Source: an uncultured Bacteroidales bacterium (GTDB lineage Bacteria; Bacteroidota; Bacteroidia; Bacteroidales; Paludibacteraceae). Taken from it: a stretch of 64,000 nucleotides of DNA. Below the pieces are notes generated by a model, which was not told where the DNA came from, made no database searches, and saw only the letters and a program-made list of their open reading frames with translations. A program made the translations under genes and the position numbers. Positions 50,762-57,222 of this stretch are shown piece by piece. Numbering within the stretch: position 1 is the first letter of the stretch; each line of letters starts with the position of its first letter. The stretch covers positions 61,045 to 125,044 of the forward strand of contig CADBWK010000004.1 of NCBI GenBank assembly GCA_902798385.1. Direction: 5' to 3'.

Positions 50762-52690
50762 GTGAAAACACTATTAGCCGTCATATTATTGGTTACAAAT
50801 TTCTCGCTTGATGACATAATCGGCGATATATATAATTATTTGACCGAGTTCAGCGAAGTCGATTTTGAGCAACTGCAGACCGATCTTTATGCCCTTCATG
50901 ACGCACCTATCAACCTCAATAACACCTCCGACGAGGAGCTCTCGCAACTCTATTTTCTCTCGCCGCAGCAGATAGACGATATCCTTTTATATGCCCATAA
51001 ACATCCCTTTGAGTCGCTCTATGAATTGCGGATGATTCCGAGTCTGGAGGATTACGAGATACGCGATCTGTTGCCATTCGTGCGCGTAGGCGCGAGTACG
51101 CCCGAGGATAAAATGTACGCGCGCGAAGTGTTTGCCCATGCCTCACACGGGATCACCGCGCGCGTCGATGCACGGAATATAGAAGGATTTGAAGGCACCG
51201 ATCCTGTCTATGCGCAGGGACGCTATCGGTTTGACTACCAGCGTAAGATCACTTTCGGAGCGCAACTCCGCCGGCCGGTTGGCGGTAAAGCGAAAGATCT
51301 GCAGTGGGGTGCGTATCTGCAGTTACGCGACATCGCGCCGCACTTGCACACGGTGGTAGGTGGAAATTTTCAGGCATCATTCGGTCAAGGACTCGTCATG
51401 GCTCCGGTCTTTCATTCCGGCAAATCGATGTACGTCACTTCGATAGGTCAGCAACGCGAAGCGCTGCGTTATTACGGTTCAGTCGATGGCGCGGGACTGC
51501 ACGGCGCCGGCACTACGCTTCGCTGGGAATGGGGCAAGCAGACGCGTCTGGATGTGAGTGCACTCTACTCGTTCAACCATTATAACGACACTACTTGGCG
51601 GCATGTCGTAGGTGCCAATCTCACCCTGCGTCACAAGCGTTTGGAAGTCCAACTCTCCGGCATCGAGTCCATCTATTCCGATTCGATTCATCCTTACCGC
51701 AACGCCAAGTACAACCACCATTATTTCCGCGGTCGCAGCCAAGCCGTTCTCGGTGCCTCTTTCCGCTATAACCACGGCTGGTTCGATCTCTTCGGCGAAG
51801 TGGCCACAAGTCAAAATAATGAAATCATAAATCAACAATCAAAAATCACAAATCAAAAATGGGGAGTAGGCACGATTGTTGGATGTCGTTTTTATCCAAC
51901 AAGCGGCGTCTCCCTACTCGCCCTCTACCGCTACTATTCCCCTTGGTTTGACAACCAACTCGGTTATGCATTCTCCGAAACTTCGCGTATCAACGACGAG
52001 AACGGCGGTTACCTTGGTTTTGACATCACTCGTCTTCGCAACTGGCGCTTCCTCGGTTATGGCGATGTCTTCTATTTCTCCGGTTATAAATACGGCCTTG
52101 GCAACGACACTTGTACTCTCGGCTACGATGCCATGGCAGAGGTTCAGTATCATTCCACCAATCACCAATTACCAATCACCAATGACCAATGGTGGCTCTC
52201 CCTCCGCGCCCGAGCACGCAAAAAAGGAGCAAGTACTTATTCCATACGCGCAATCTTCGACTGGCAACGCAACGGCTGGTCTCTCCGCACCACCGCCGAT
52301 GCAAATTACGTAGAGAGTTACGGAGTAAGTTTGGCGCAAGATATCGCGTACGACTTCCAATCTCCAATGTCCAATATCCAATGTCCAATCACTCTTCGCG
52401 TCAGAATGCAATTCTTTGACGCGAGAGATTGGACAAACCGCATCTATCTCTACGAGCATGATGTGCTCTATGCTTATTCTATCCCCGCCACATACGGTCT
52501 TGGAGGACGTTTCTACCTCTGTCTCCGCTGGCAGATCATCCCGCAACTGGCGCTCTATTTCCGCGCCTCCGAGACGGTCTATGCGCGGGAGTGGTATATT
52601 GAGAAATATCCTAAATCACCAATCACAAATCACCATTCACAAATTCCGACAAGGACCGACCTTCATCTCCTCCTCCGCGCGAAACTTTGA
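50762..52690 (+). CDS. Helix-hairpin-helix domain protein with outer-membrane beta-barrel
   Basis: A 642-aa exported protein: signal sequence MKTLLAVILLVTNFSL, then a ComEA-like double helix-hairpin-helix domain (INLNNTSDEELSQLYFLSPQQIDDILLYAHKHPFESLYELRMI, residues ~50-95), then ~530 residues rich in alternating aromatic strands ending RTDLHLLLRAKL, consistent with an outer-membrane barrel. This domain order occurs in Bacteroidota proteins of unknown function; DNA binding at the surface is possible. Four heptanucleotide tracts are in frame (51822-51856, 52157-52191, 52356-52390, 52614-52648), probably in external loops. The GTG start makes the transcript leaderless. Confidence 0.78.
   Translation: MKTLLAVILLVTNFSLDDIIGDIYNYLTEFSEVDFEQLQTDLYALHDAPINLNNTSDEELSQLYFLSPQQIDDILLYAHKHPFESLYELRMIPSLEDYEIRDLLPFVRVGASTPEDKMYAREVFAHASHGITARVDARNIEGFEGTDPVYAQGRYRFDYQRKITFGAQLRRPVGGKAKDLQWGAYLQLRDIAPHLHTVVGGNFQASFGQGLVMAPVFHSGKSMYVTSIGQQREALRYYGSVDGAGLHGAGTTLRWEWGKQTRLDVSALYSFNHYNDTTWRHVVGANLTLRHKRLEVQLSGIESIYSDSIHPYRNAKYNHHYFRGRSQAVLGASFRYNHGWFDLFGEVATSQNNEIINQQSKITNQKWGVGTIVGCRFYPTSGVSLLALYRYYSPWFDNQLGYAFSETSRINDENGGYLGFDITRLRNWRFLGYGDVFYFSGYKYGLGNDTCTLGYDAMAEVQYHSTNHQLPITNDQWWLSLRARARKKGASTYSIRAIFDWQRNGWSLRTTADANYVESYGVSLAQDIAYDFQSPMSNIQCPITLRVRMQFFDARDWTNRIYLYEHDVLYAYSIPATYGLGGRFYLCLRWQIIPQLALYFRASETVYAREWYIEKYPKSPITNHHSQIPTRTDLHLLLRAKL
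51822..51856 (+). repeat. Heptanucleotide tract a in the HhH/barrel gene
   Basis: AAATCAT, AAATCAA, CAATCAA, AAATCAC, AAATCAA encode NEIINQQSKITNQ. Confidence 0.85.
52157..52191 (+). repeat. Heptanucleotide tract b in the HhH/barrel gene
   Basis: Five perfect-register units ACCAATC, ACCAATT, ACCAATC, ACCAATG, ACCAATG encode TNHQLPITNDQ. Confidence 0.9.
52356..52390 (+). repeat. Heptanucleotide tract c in the HhH/barrel gene
   Basis: TCCAATC, TCCAATG, TCCAATA, TCCAATG, TCCAATC encode FQSPMSNIQCPI. Confidence 0.9.
52614..52648 (+). repeat. Heptanucleotide tract d in the HhH/barrel gene
   Basis: AATCACC, AATCACA, AATCACC, ATTCACA, AATTCCG encode SPITNHHSQIP near the C-terminus. Confidence 0.8.
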
Positions 52691-52789
52691 TTTTGCACAT
52701 TGAGAAATGTGTAAAAATTGACACGCAATGTGCAAAATGTGTACTTTTTGCTAATTCGGCTTGCATTTTGCATTTTTCGTTAAAAATAT

Positions 52790-52820
52790 TTGTATATTCG
52801 AGAAAAAAATTGTATCTTTG
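52790..52820 (+). promoter_or_regulatory. Promoter leading into the accessory island
   Basis: -33 TTG (52790-52792) and -7 TATCTTTG (52813-52820), 20-nt gap, pointing toward the small ORFs and the DUF1016 gene. It lies at the sharp drop in GC content. Confidence 0.65.
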
Positions 52821-52891
52821 CGCCGAAATATGTATTTTATACATAAATATGTTTTAGAATATAAATTATAAGATTGCGCCCTACGGAGAGT

Positions 52892-52924
52892 GAACGTATG
52901 TGGAACGTATGTTTAACGTATATA
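52892..52924 (+). repeat. Three 11-bp repeats
   Basis: GAACGTATGTG, GAACGTATGTT and TAACGTATATA in tandem in the leader below the 52790-52820 promoter. No gene covers this stretch. Confidence 0.75.
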
Positions 52925-52969
52925 GAAGGTAGTTAGATGGATCATGATCCGGAAGGAAAAAAGATAGCA

Positions 52970-53059
52970 ATGGCAGAAGAAAACAAAATACAATTATTTG
53001 AAGGCCAGCGGGTACGTTATGTGTGGGACGAGGAAAGCAATGAAACGAACTCGAGATAA
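52970..53059 (+). pseudogene. 29-codon remnant of a Bro-N/antirepressor-type gene
   Basis: An ATG ORF reading MAEENKIQLFEGQRVRYVWDEE then ending after SNETNSR. The first 20 residues resemble the very N-terminus of Bro-N/phage-antirepressor-like proteins common in Bacteroidales islands, where the sequence goes on into a ~100-residue DNA-binding domain. That domain is missing. The 3' end and following bases (AAATCTAATAA-type) resemble the end of the DUF1016 gene, so a deletion between related tails may have produced it. Assignment as a remnant is from memory of the family start. Confidence 0.5.
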
Positions 53060-53132
53060 AATCTAATAACAAGATAAACATTTGAACGTGCCAAAGTGCC
53101 AAAGTGTCAAGGTAAAAAACAATACATAAAGA

Positions 53133-53222
53133 ATGACAAAGTCATTAAACATATGGATGAGGGAAGGTGTTGCTGCGAAAGCGGTGACGCTGGTTGCGAT
53201 GTGTGGGTGTGCAAACAAATAA
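53133..53222 (+). CDS. 29-aa small ORF, unknown
   Basis: An ATG ORF of 29 codons (MTKSLNIWMREGVAAKAVTL then VAMCGCANK) ends 10 bp before the DUF1016 start. It has a helix-like hydrophobic middle and two Cys near the C-terminus. There is no clear ribosome-binding site. It may be a leader peptide, a remnant or chance. Confidence 0.35.
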   Translation: MTKSLNIWMREGVAAKAVTLVAMCGCANK

Positions 53223-53232
53223 TTAGGTTGGT

Positions 53233-54408
53233 ATGAGCAAACTGATACATATAGATTCGGAATACAAACAGTGGATTCAATCCCTGAGTAAGCGGTATCG
53301 CCAAAGTCAGATAAAGGCTTCGGTGCAAGTCAACCATGAGATGCTGGCTTATTATTGGCAGTTGGGCCGCGATATAGTTCAGCTCGATGCGGAGCAACGA
53401 TGGGGAAGCGGATTTATGCGTTCGTTGTCGCAAGATTTGAAGCAAGAGCTGCCTGATGCAACGGGACTGACAATACGTAATCTGTACTACTGCAAGAAGT
53501 TCTATCTGCTTTATAATGAAGGAGATATAATTGTGCCCCAAATTGGGGCAGAATTGGAGACAGCAGCCGATTCGCAAATTGTCCCACAAGTTGGGGGAAA
53601 ATTACAAGAGACAAATTTGCCCCAGCTTGGGGCACAAATTCAAGTGCTAATATCGTCTGTGCCATGGGGACATCATAAGTACATCATGGATAAGTGCGAG
53701 GGAAATAAGGAGAAGGCACTTTTCTATGTCCGTCAGACAGTCGAGAATGGTTGGAGCCGTGCTGTGCTGCTCAATTGGATGGACAGCAATTTATATGAGC
53801 GTCAAGGTAAAGCGCTGACGAACTTCTCCGCCACACTACCGGAAGAAACGAGTGACTTGGCCTGCGAGATAACCAAAGATCCATATGATTTTGCCTTTGC
53901 GGGTATTACCGGAAAGTACAACGAGAAAACGATGAAGGAAGCGTTACTGACGAACATGACGCAATTCTTAGTGGAACTGGGCACCGGATTTGCATATGTC
54001 GGCAGGGAGTATCGTCTCAAGATAGGAGAAACGGAGAACTTCATCGATTTGTTATTTTATAATCTCCAACTGCGTTGTTATGTGGCAATTGAAGTAAAGA
54101 TAGATAGATTCGATGCGCGCGATATCGGCCAGTTGGGAACTTATGTAACGGCTGTAAATCATATTTTGCGTGATCCGGAGAAGGATAATCCCACTATTGG
54201 TTTGTTAGTATGCAAGAGTAAGGATAATACGTTGGCTCAATATGCACTCGAGTCCAGTAGTCAACCTCTGGGTATTTCCGAATATGAGTTGCAAAAGTTG
54301 TATCCTACGAAGGTAGAAGGTACTATCCCGACAATTGCGGAGATTGAGAGTGTCGCAAATGACACGAATGTAGAAGAATCGAACGAAAACGATAACAGTA
54401 AAATCTAA
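53233..54408 (+). CDS. DUF1016 (YhcG-type) PDDEXK nuclease-domain protein
   Basis: A 391-aa protein of the DUF1016/YhcG family. The N-terminal helical domain (IQSLSKRYRQSQIKASVQVNHEMLAYYWQLGRDI) probably binds DNA; the C-terminal PDDEXK nuclease domain has ENFIDLLFYNLQLRCYVAIEVK (D...ExK catalytic pattern) and GQLGTYVTAVNHILRDPEKDNPTIGLLVC. Between them, residues ~98-140 contain three copies of a P-Q-[IVL]-G motif, each coded by a palindromic element (53534-53634). Members occur in defence islands and beside restriction-modification genes; no methylase is seen here, so the role is open. Confidence 0.88.
   Translation: MSKLIHIDSEYKQWIQSLSKRYRQSQIKASVQVNHEMLAYYWQLGRDIVQLDAEQRWGSGFMRSLSQDLKQELPDATGLTIRNLYYCKKFYLLYNEGDIIVPQIGAELETAADSQIVPQVGGKLQETNLPQLGAQIQVLISSVPWGHHKYIMDKCEGNKEKALFYVRQTVENGWSRAVLLNWMDSNLYERQGKALTNFSATLPEETSDLACEITKDPYDFAFAGITGKYNEKTMKEALLTNMTQFLVELGTGFAYVGREYRLKIGETENFIDLLFYNLQLRCYVAIEVKIDRFDARDIGQLGTYVTAVNHILRDPEKDNPTIGLLVCKSKDNTLAQYALESSSQPLGISEYELQKLYPTKVEGTIPTIAEIESVANDTNVEESNENDNSKI
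53534..53634 (+). repeat. Three palindromic elements inside the DUF1016 gene
   Basis: TGCCCCAAATTGGGGCA (53534-53550), GTCCCACAAGTTGGGGGA (53581-53598) and TGCCCCAGCTTGGGGCA (53618-53634). The first and third are near-perfect 7-8 bp inverted repeats. Each encodes P-Q-[IVL]-G. Confidence 0.85.
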
Positions 54409-54465
54409 TAAAAAGATAAACGATTAAAAGTGCGCACGGACTAAGAGTGCAAGAGAAACAGAGGG

Positions 54466-54507
54466 TTGTGTCTTTTTTGTGAGAGGTTTTGGATAAAAAA
54501 GACACAA
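54466..54507 (+). repeat. AGGGTTGT-class hairpin A
   Basis: TTGTGTCTTTTTT and AAAAAAGACACAA form a perfect 13-bp stem around a 16-nt loop with the core GAGAGGTTTTGG. The element is preceded by GAGGG and followed by GCTAAG. It could end transcription of the DUF1016 gene, but the recurrence elsewhere suggests a repeat family. Confidence 0.8.
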
Positions 54508-54540
54508 GCTAAGTAAAAAAACACAAGGTAGAATGAAGGG

Positions 54541-54583
54541 TTGTTCCCTTTGAAGACAAAAAAGGACCAAGCTAAAGGAACAA
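54541..54583 (+). repeat. AGGGTTGT-class hairpin B
   Basis: TTGTTCC (54541-54547) pairs with GGAACAA (54577-54583), with a TTT/AAA extension past a bulge; an internal GGACCAA can pair alternatively. Preceded by AAGGG like the other members. Confidence 0.6.
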
Positions 54584-54719
54584 GATGAAGAGGGATAGAA
54601 ACCCTACAGAGACGTTCAGGATGGTCGCGAGATGATCGCGGAAATGAATGCTAAATGAATAATAATACAAAAAATAAACAATAGTTGTGCCCGACACGAA
54701 TGAGGGTAAGAGATAGAAG

Positions 54720-55589
54720 ATGGCAGAAGAGATGCAAACATATGGTCAAACAAACGAATCTGTAGTTATATACCAAAGCGCGGATAACGCGGTTCGGTTA
54801 GATGTGCAACTCGCCGAAGAAACGGTATGGCTGACGCAGCAGCAGATGACTGTGTTGTTTGATTCCACGGTGCCAAACATCAGTATGCACATTCGCAACA
54901 TCTTCAAAGAAGAAGAGTTGGTAAAGGAGGCAACTGTTAAGAATTTCTTAATAGTTCAAAATGAAGGAGGACGAGCGGTAACGCGTCAAGTGCAGTGTTA
55001 TAATTTGGATGTGATTATCTCTGTAGGTTACCGAGTAAAGAGTAAAAGAGGTACCCAATTCCGCCAATGGGCGACAAAGGTGCTTAATCAGTATATACGC
55101 CAAGGTTATGCAGTAAGCAATCGATTCGAGAAATTGGAGCAGAGGATGACAAACGTCGAGAATCAAATTGAATCTTTTGTGCATGCTGCACTTCCTCCCA
55201 AAGAGGGAATCTTTGCGGACGGACAAATATATGATGCGTATGAGTTTATTGAGCGTTTGATTAAGTCTGCAAAGAAATCGATTTTGCTGATAGACAATTA
55301 CGTAGATGAGTCAGTATTGACAATGCTGAGTGAGAAAAAGCGCGGGGTTGAAGTAAAAGTTTACACGAAAGAAGTTACGAAAGCGCTGAAACTGGCAGGT
55401 AATAAATTTAACAGCCAATACGGAAACTTATCTCTCCATCAAACGAACCGCGTGCATGATCGGTTTATGATTATTGACAACCAAACGATTTATCTCATCG
55501 GAGCATCATTAAAAGATGCGGGCAAACGGCTCTTTGCATTCACTAAGATGAACGCCACGCATATTGAGGAGCTAAAGAAACTATTGTAA
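54720..55589 (+). CDS. RhuM-family protein with PLD-like C-terminal domain
   Basis: A 289-aa protein. Residues ~15-140 are the RhuM domain (RLDVQLAEETVWLTQQQMTVLF, SMHIRNIFKEEEL, CYNLDVIISVGYRVKSKRGTQFRQWA), often annotated as virulence RhuM but most likely a DNA-binding module found in mobile islands. Then a coiled-coil helix (FEKLEQRMTNVENQIESF), and from ~175 a phospholipase-D-like region: AYEFIERLIKSAKKSILLIDNYVDESVL, and HDRFMIIDNQTIYLIGASLKDAG near the end, which resembles half of an HKD motif with K replaced by R. The pairing suggests a nuclease or nucleic-acid-sensing function; not proven. Confidence 0.85.
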   Translation: MAEEMQTYGQTNESVVIYQSADNAVRLDVQLAEETVWLTQQQMTVLFDSTVPNISMHIRNIFKEEELVKEATVKNFLIVQNEGGRAVTRQVQCYNLDVIISVGYRVKSKRGTQFRQWATKVLNQYIRQGYAVSNRFEKLEQRMTNVENQIESFVHAALPPKEGIFADGQIYDAYEFIERLIKSAKKSILLIDNYVDESVLTMLSEKKRGVEVKVYTKEVTKALKLAGNKFNSQYGNLSLHQTNRVHDRFMIIDNQTIYLIGASLKDAGKRLFAFTKMNATHIEELKKLL

Positions 55590-55855
55590 AAACTAATATC
55601 AAAAAAGTTGTGCTCGGGAGAGAGTGCCAAGTGTGTCAACTGTGTCACCGACTTACAACCGGGGAGAAGACGGCATAAGACAGAGAAAGATAATTGAAGT
55701 ACAAATACAAAGTACAGGACATGTCATATAGCATAGATTATACTATTTAGAACAGGACCATCACGGGACCATGTTCCGAGAAGAACCTAAGAAAAGTACA
55801 ATTAGAACAATCACAAAGCAATAGTACCGACAAAGGTAGGACAAGAAAACAGGGG

Positions 55856-55897
55856 TTGTGTCATTTTTGAAAGAGGTTTTGGGTAAAAAAGATACAA
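55856..55897 (+). repeat. AGGGTTGT-class hairpin C
   Basis: TTGTGTCATTTTT pairs with AAAAAAGATACAA through a G-T pair and one A-A mismatch; the 16-nt loop keeps the AGAGGTTTTGG core of hairpin A. Preceded by AGGGG. Confidence 0.75.
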
Positions 55898-55988
55898 GCT
55901 TGTATAAAAAAATAGACAAGGAAGCACAAAATAGACAAGCAAATTTATCAAGCTAAGTCCGAAAAGGACCAAGTAGAAGTAAAAAATG

Positions 55989-56096
55989 CATGAGAAAAGT
56001 GAGACAGTGAGACTTTGATACTTTGATGAGACTTTGTAGAAGGCTGAGAATCAGCGGATTATGACCGAAAGTCTCAAAAATCTCAAAAATCTCATG
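55989..56096 (+). repeat. Long TGAGA/TCTCA imperfect hairpin
   Basis: The left arm CATGAGA..TGAGA..TGAGACTTT (from 55989) is complementary to the right arm AAAGTCTCA..TCTCA..TCTCATG (to 56096), giving three paired blocks separated by small internal loops and a ~50-nt apical loop. Confidence 0.65.
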
Positions 56097-56300
56097 GTAA
56101 AAATAAAGAAAGCGACAAAGCGACAAGAAAAAAGTGTCTCAAGAGTCTCAGAGTCTCACGCATATTTTTAAGCGGAGATGGCGGATGGAATGATGAGGTT
56201 AGGCAGATGGAAGGGTAATAACGAACGAATAACAAAGTAACAACAAACGAATAACTAACAATGCCCAGATGGGAGATAGAGAAAAGTAAAGAAAAAATCA

Positions 56301-56344
56301 CATGAGAAAAGTGAGAATTCTCAGAAATCTCAAAATTCTCAATG
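56301..56344 (+). repeat. Short TGAGA/TCTCA hairpin
   Basis: CATGAGAAAAGTGAGAA opposite TTCTCA..TCTCA..TTCTCAATG, the same microrepeat vocabulary as 55989-56096 but with a minimal loop. Confidence 0.55.
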
Positions 56345-56509
56345 CAAATTTGAAAGATCCGGAAGGAGAAAGATATAGTGCTACTCGTAGGCACTCAAAA
56401 ACATACGAGGACGAACATTGACATAGTGGAATTAACCGTTTTAACGAGTTAGTGAGTTAGGAAATTAGGGGGATTTTTAGTCCAAAATGGCCAAAAATGC
56501 TCCGAAGAC

Positions 56510-56554
56510 TTGCATATATCAAATTTTTGTTGTACCTTTGCAGCGTCAAAGGTA
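56510..56554 (+). promoter_or_regulatory. Promoter and palindromic operator of the toxin-antitoxin operon
   Basis: -33 TTG (56510-56512) and -7 TACCTTTG (56533-56540), 20-nt gap. The -7 box is the left arm of a perfect 8-bp inverted repeat: TACCTTTG and CAAAGGTA (56547-56554) separated by 6 bp, covering the likely transcription start. Such a site is what an autoregulating antitoxin would bind. Confidence 0.7.
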
Positions 56555-56580
56555 AAACGAAGTAACAAAATTTTGAGATT

Positions 56581-56826
56581 ATGACTGCAACACTAACATT
56601 TAATCCTCGTAATCGCATAGCGATGTCGACTATGGAATACATCCAATCTTTGGGTGTGTTTACCATTACGACTCATCGTTCGGAAGGAACACGCAGAAGA
56701 GTTGCTAACAAAGGTGTTGATCAACAACTTTGGAGTGACCTTAAAGGAGCATTGCACGAAGTAAAGAGTCATCATGAAGGTAAGCAACAAATGCAAGATG
56801 CATATGAATTCCTCAATGAACTTTGA
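56581..56826 (+). CDS. Type II antitoxin
   Basis: An 81-aa protein (MTATLTFNPRNRIAMSTMEY.., ending AYEFLNEL). The N-terminal TATLTFNPRN stretch looks like a beta-strand of a ribbon-type DNA-binding fold, the C-terminus like a toxin-wrapping helix (LHEVKSHHEGKQQMQDAYEFL). I do not recognise a named family; the assignment rests on its size, its position upstream of a RelE-like toxin, the 11-bp overlap, and the palindromic operator in the promoter. Confidence 0.75.
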   Translation: MTATLTFNPRNRIAMSTMEYIQSLGVFTITTHRSEGTRRRVANKGVDQQLWSDLKGALHEVKSHHEGKQQMQDAYEFLNEL

Positions 56827-57160
56827 CATTCGCATCTCCAGTTATTTTGCCCACGAGGCAAAACGACTGTCTAAGCATTATCCTTCTTTTAAGAACGACT
56901 ACAGCGAATTCTTGAAATCGCTCAAGGAGGATCCTTACCAGGGAGATGATCTAGGTAATGGTGTTCGCAAAGTGCGCATGGCAATTGCTTCTAAAGGCAA
57001 AGGCAAGTCCGGAGGTGCACGAGTTATCACGCTCAATATCCTAATAGACGAGGCAAACATGGAGATCAATCTCTTGTTGCTATACGACAAACAAGTGGCT
57101 GATAACTTTAATCAAGCAGCACTCAAAGACGCTCTAAAGGAATTAGGACTTTTGTTCTAA
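56816..57160 (+). CDS. RelE/ParE-superfamily toxin
   Basis: A 114-aa protein starting MNFDIRISSYFAHEAKRLSKHYPSFKNDYSEFL, the N-terminal strand and two helices of RelE-like toxins, then the beta-sheet with KVRMAIASKGKGKSGGARVITLNIL and EINLLLLYDK, ending in helix KDALKELGL. It would cut mRNA at the ribosome or inhibit gyrase; which one is not decidable here. I use the ATG overlapping the antitoxin by 11 bp and reject the longer upstream frame. A strong terminator follows at 57183-57222. Confidence 0.85.
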   Translation: MNFDIRISSYFAHEAKRLSKHYPSFKNDYSEFLKSLKEDPYQGDDLGNGVRKVRMAIASKGKGKSGGARVITLNILIDEANMEINLLLLYDKQVADNFNQAALKDALKELGLLF

Positions 57161-57182
57161 TCAACACCTTTTAATAATTATA

Positions 57183-57222
57183 AAAACGGTAATTCCACTA
57201 TTAAACGGAGTTGCCGTTTTTT
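57183..57222 (+). terminator. Terminator of the toxin-antitoxin operon
   Basis: AAAACGGTAATTCC pairs with GGAGTTGCCGTTTT (14 bp including two G-T pairs) around a 10-nt loop and is followed by T residues, 22 bp past the toxin stop. Confidence 0.85.

Larger units (their letters stand above)
54409..54719. other. Gene-poor spacer with hairpins, 311 bp
   Basis: No convincing ORF. It starts with a copy of the AAATCTAATAA..GATAAAC tail also seen after the remnant ORF at 53056, then holds two hairpins of the AGGGTTGT class (54466-54507 and 54541-54583). No Bacteroidota promoter was recognised before the RhuM gene. Confidence 0.6.
55590..56509. other. Gene-free, repeat-rich spacer of 920 bp
   Basis: No ORF with coding character was found on either strand. 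It contains hairpin C (55856-55897), AAGGACCAAG half-elements near 55966, and two or three TGAGA/TCTCA hairpins (55989-56096, a right-arm-like cluster near 56132-56160, and 56301-56344). Composition is strongly A-rich on the plus strand. Purpose unknown. Confidence 0.55.

Noticed and set aside
52700-57200. Prophage
   Set aside because: Antirepressor-like, RhuM and toxin-antitoxin genes fit phage-related DNA, but there are no structural, lysis, integrase or terminase genes.
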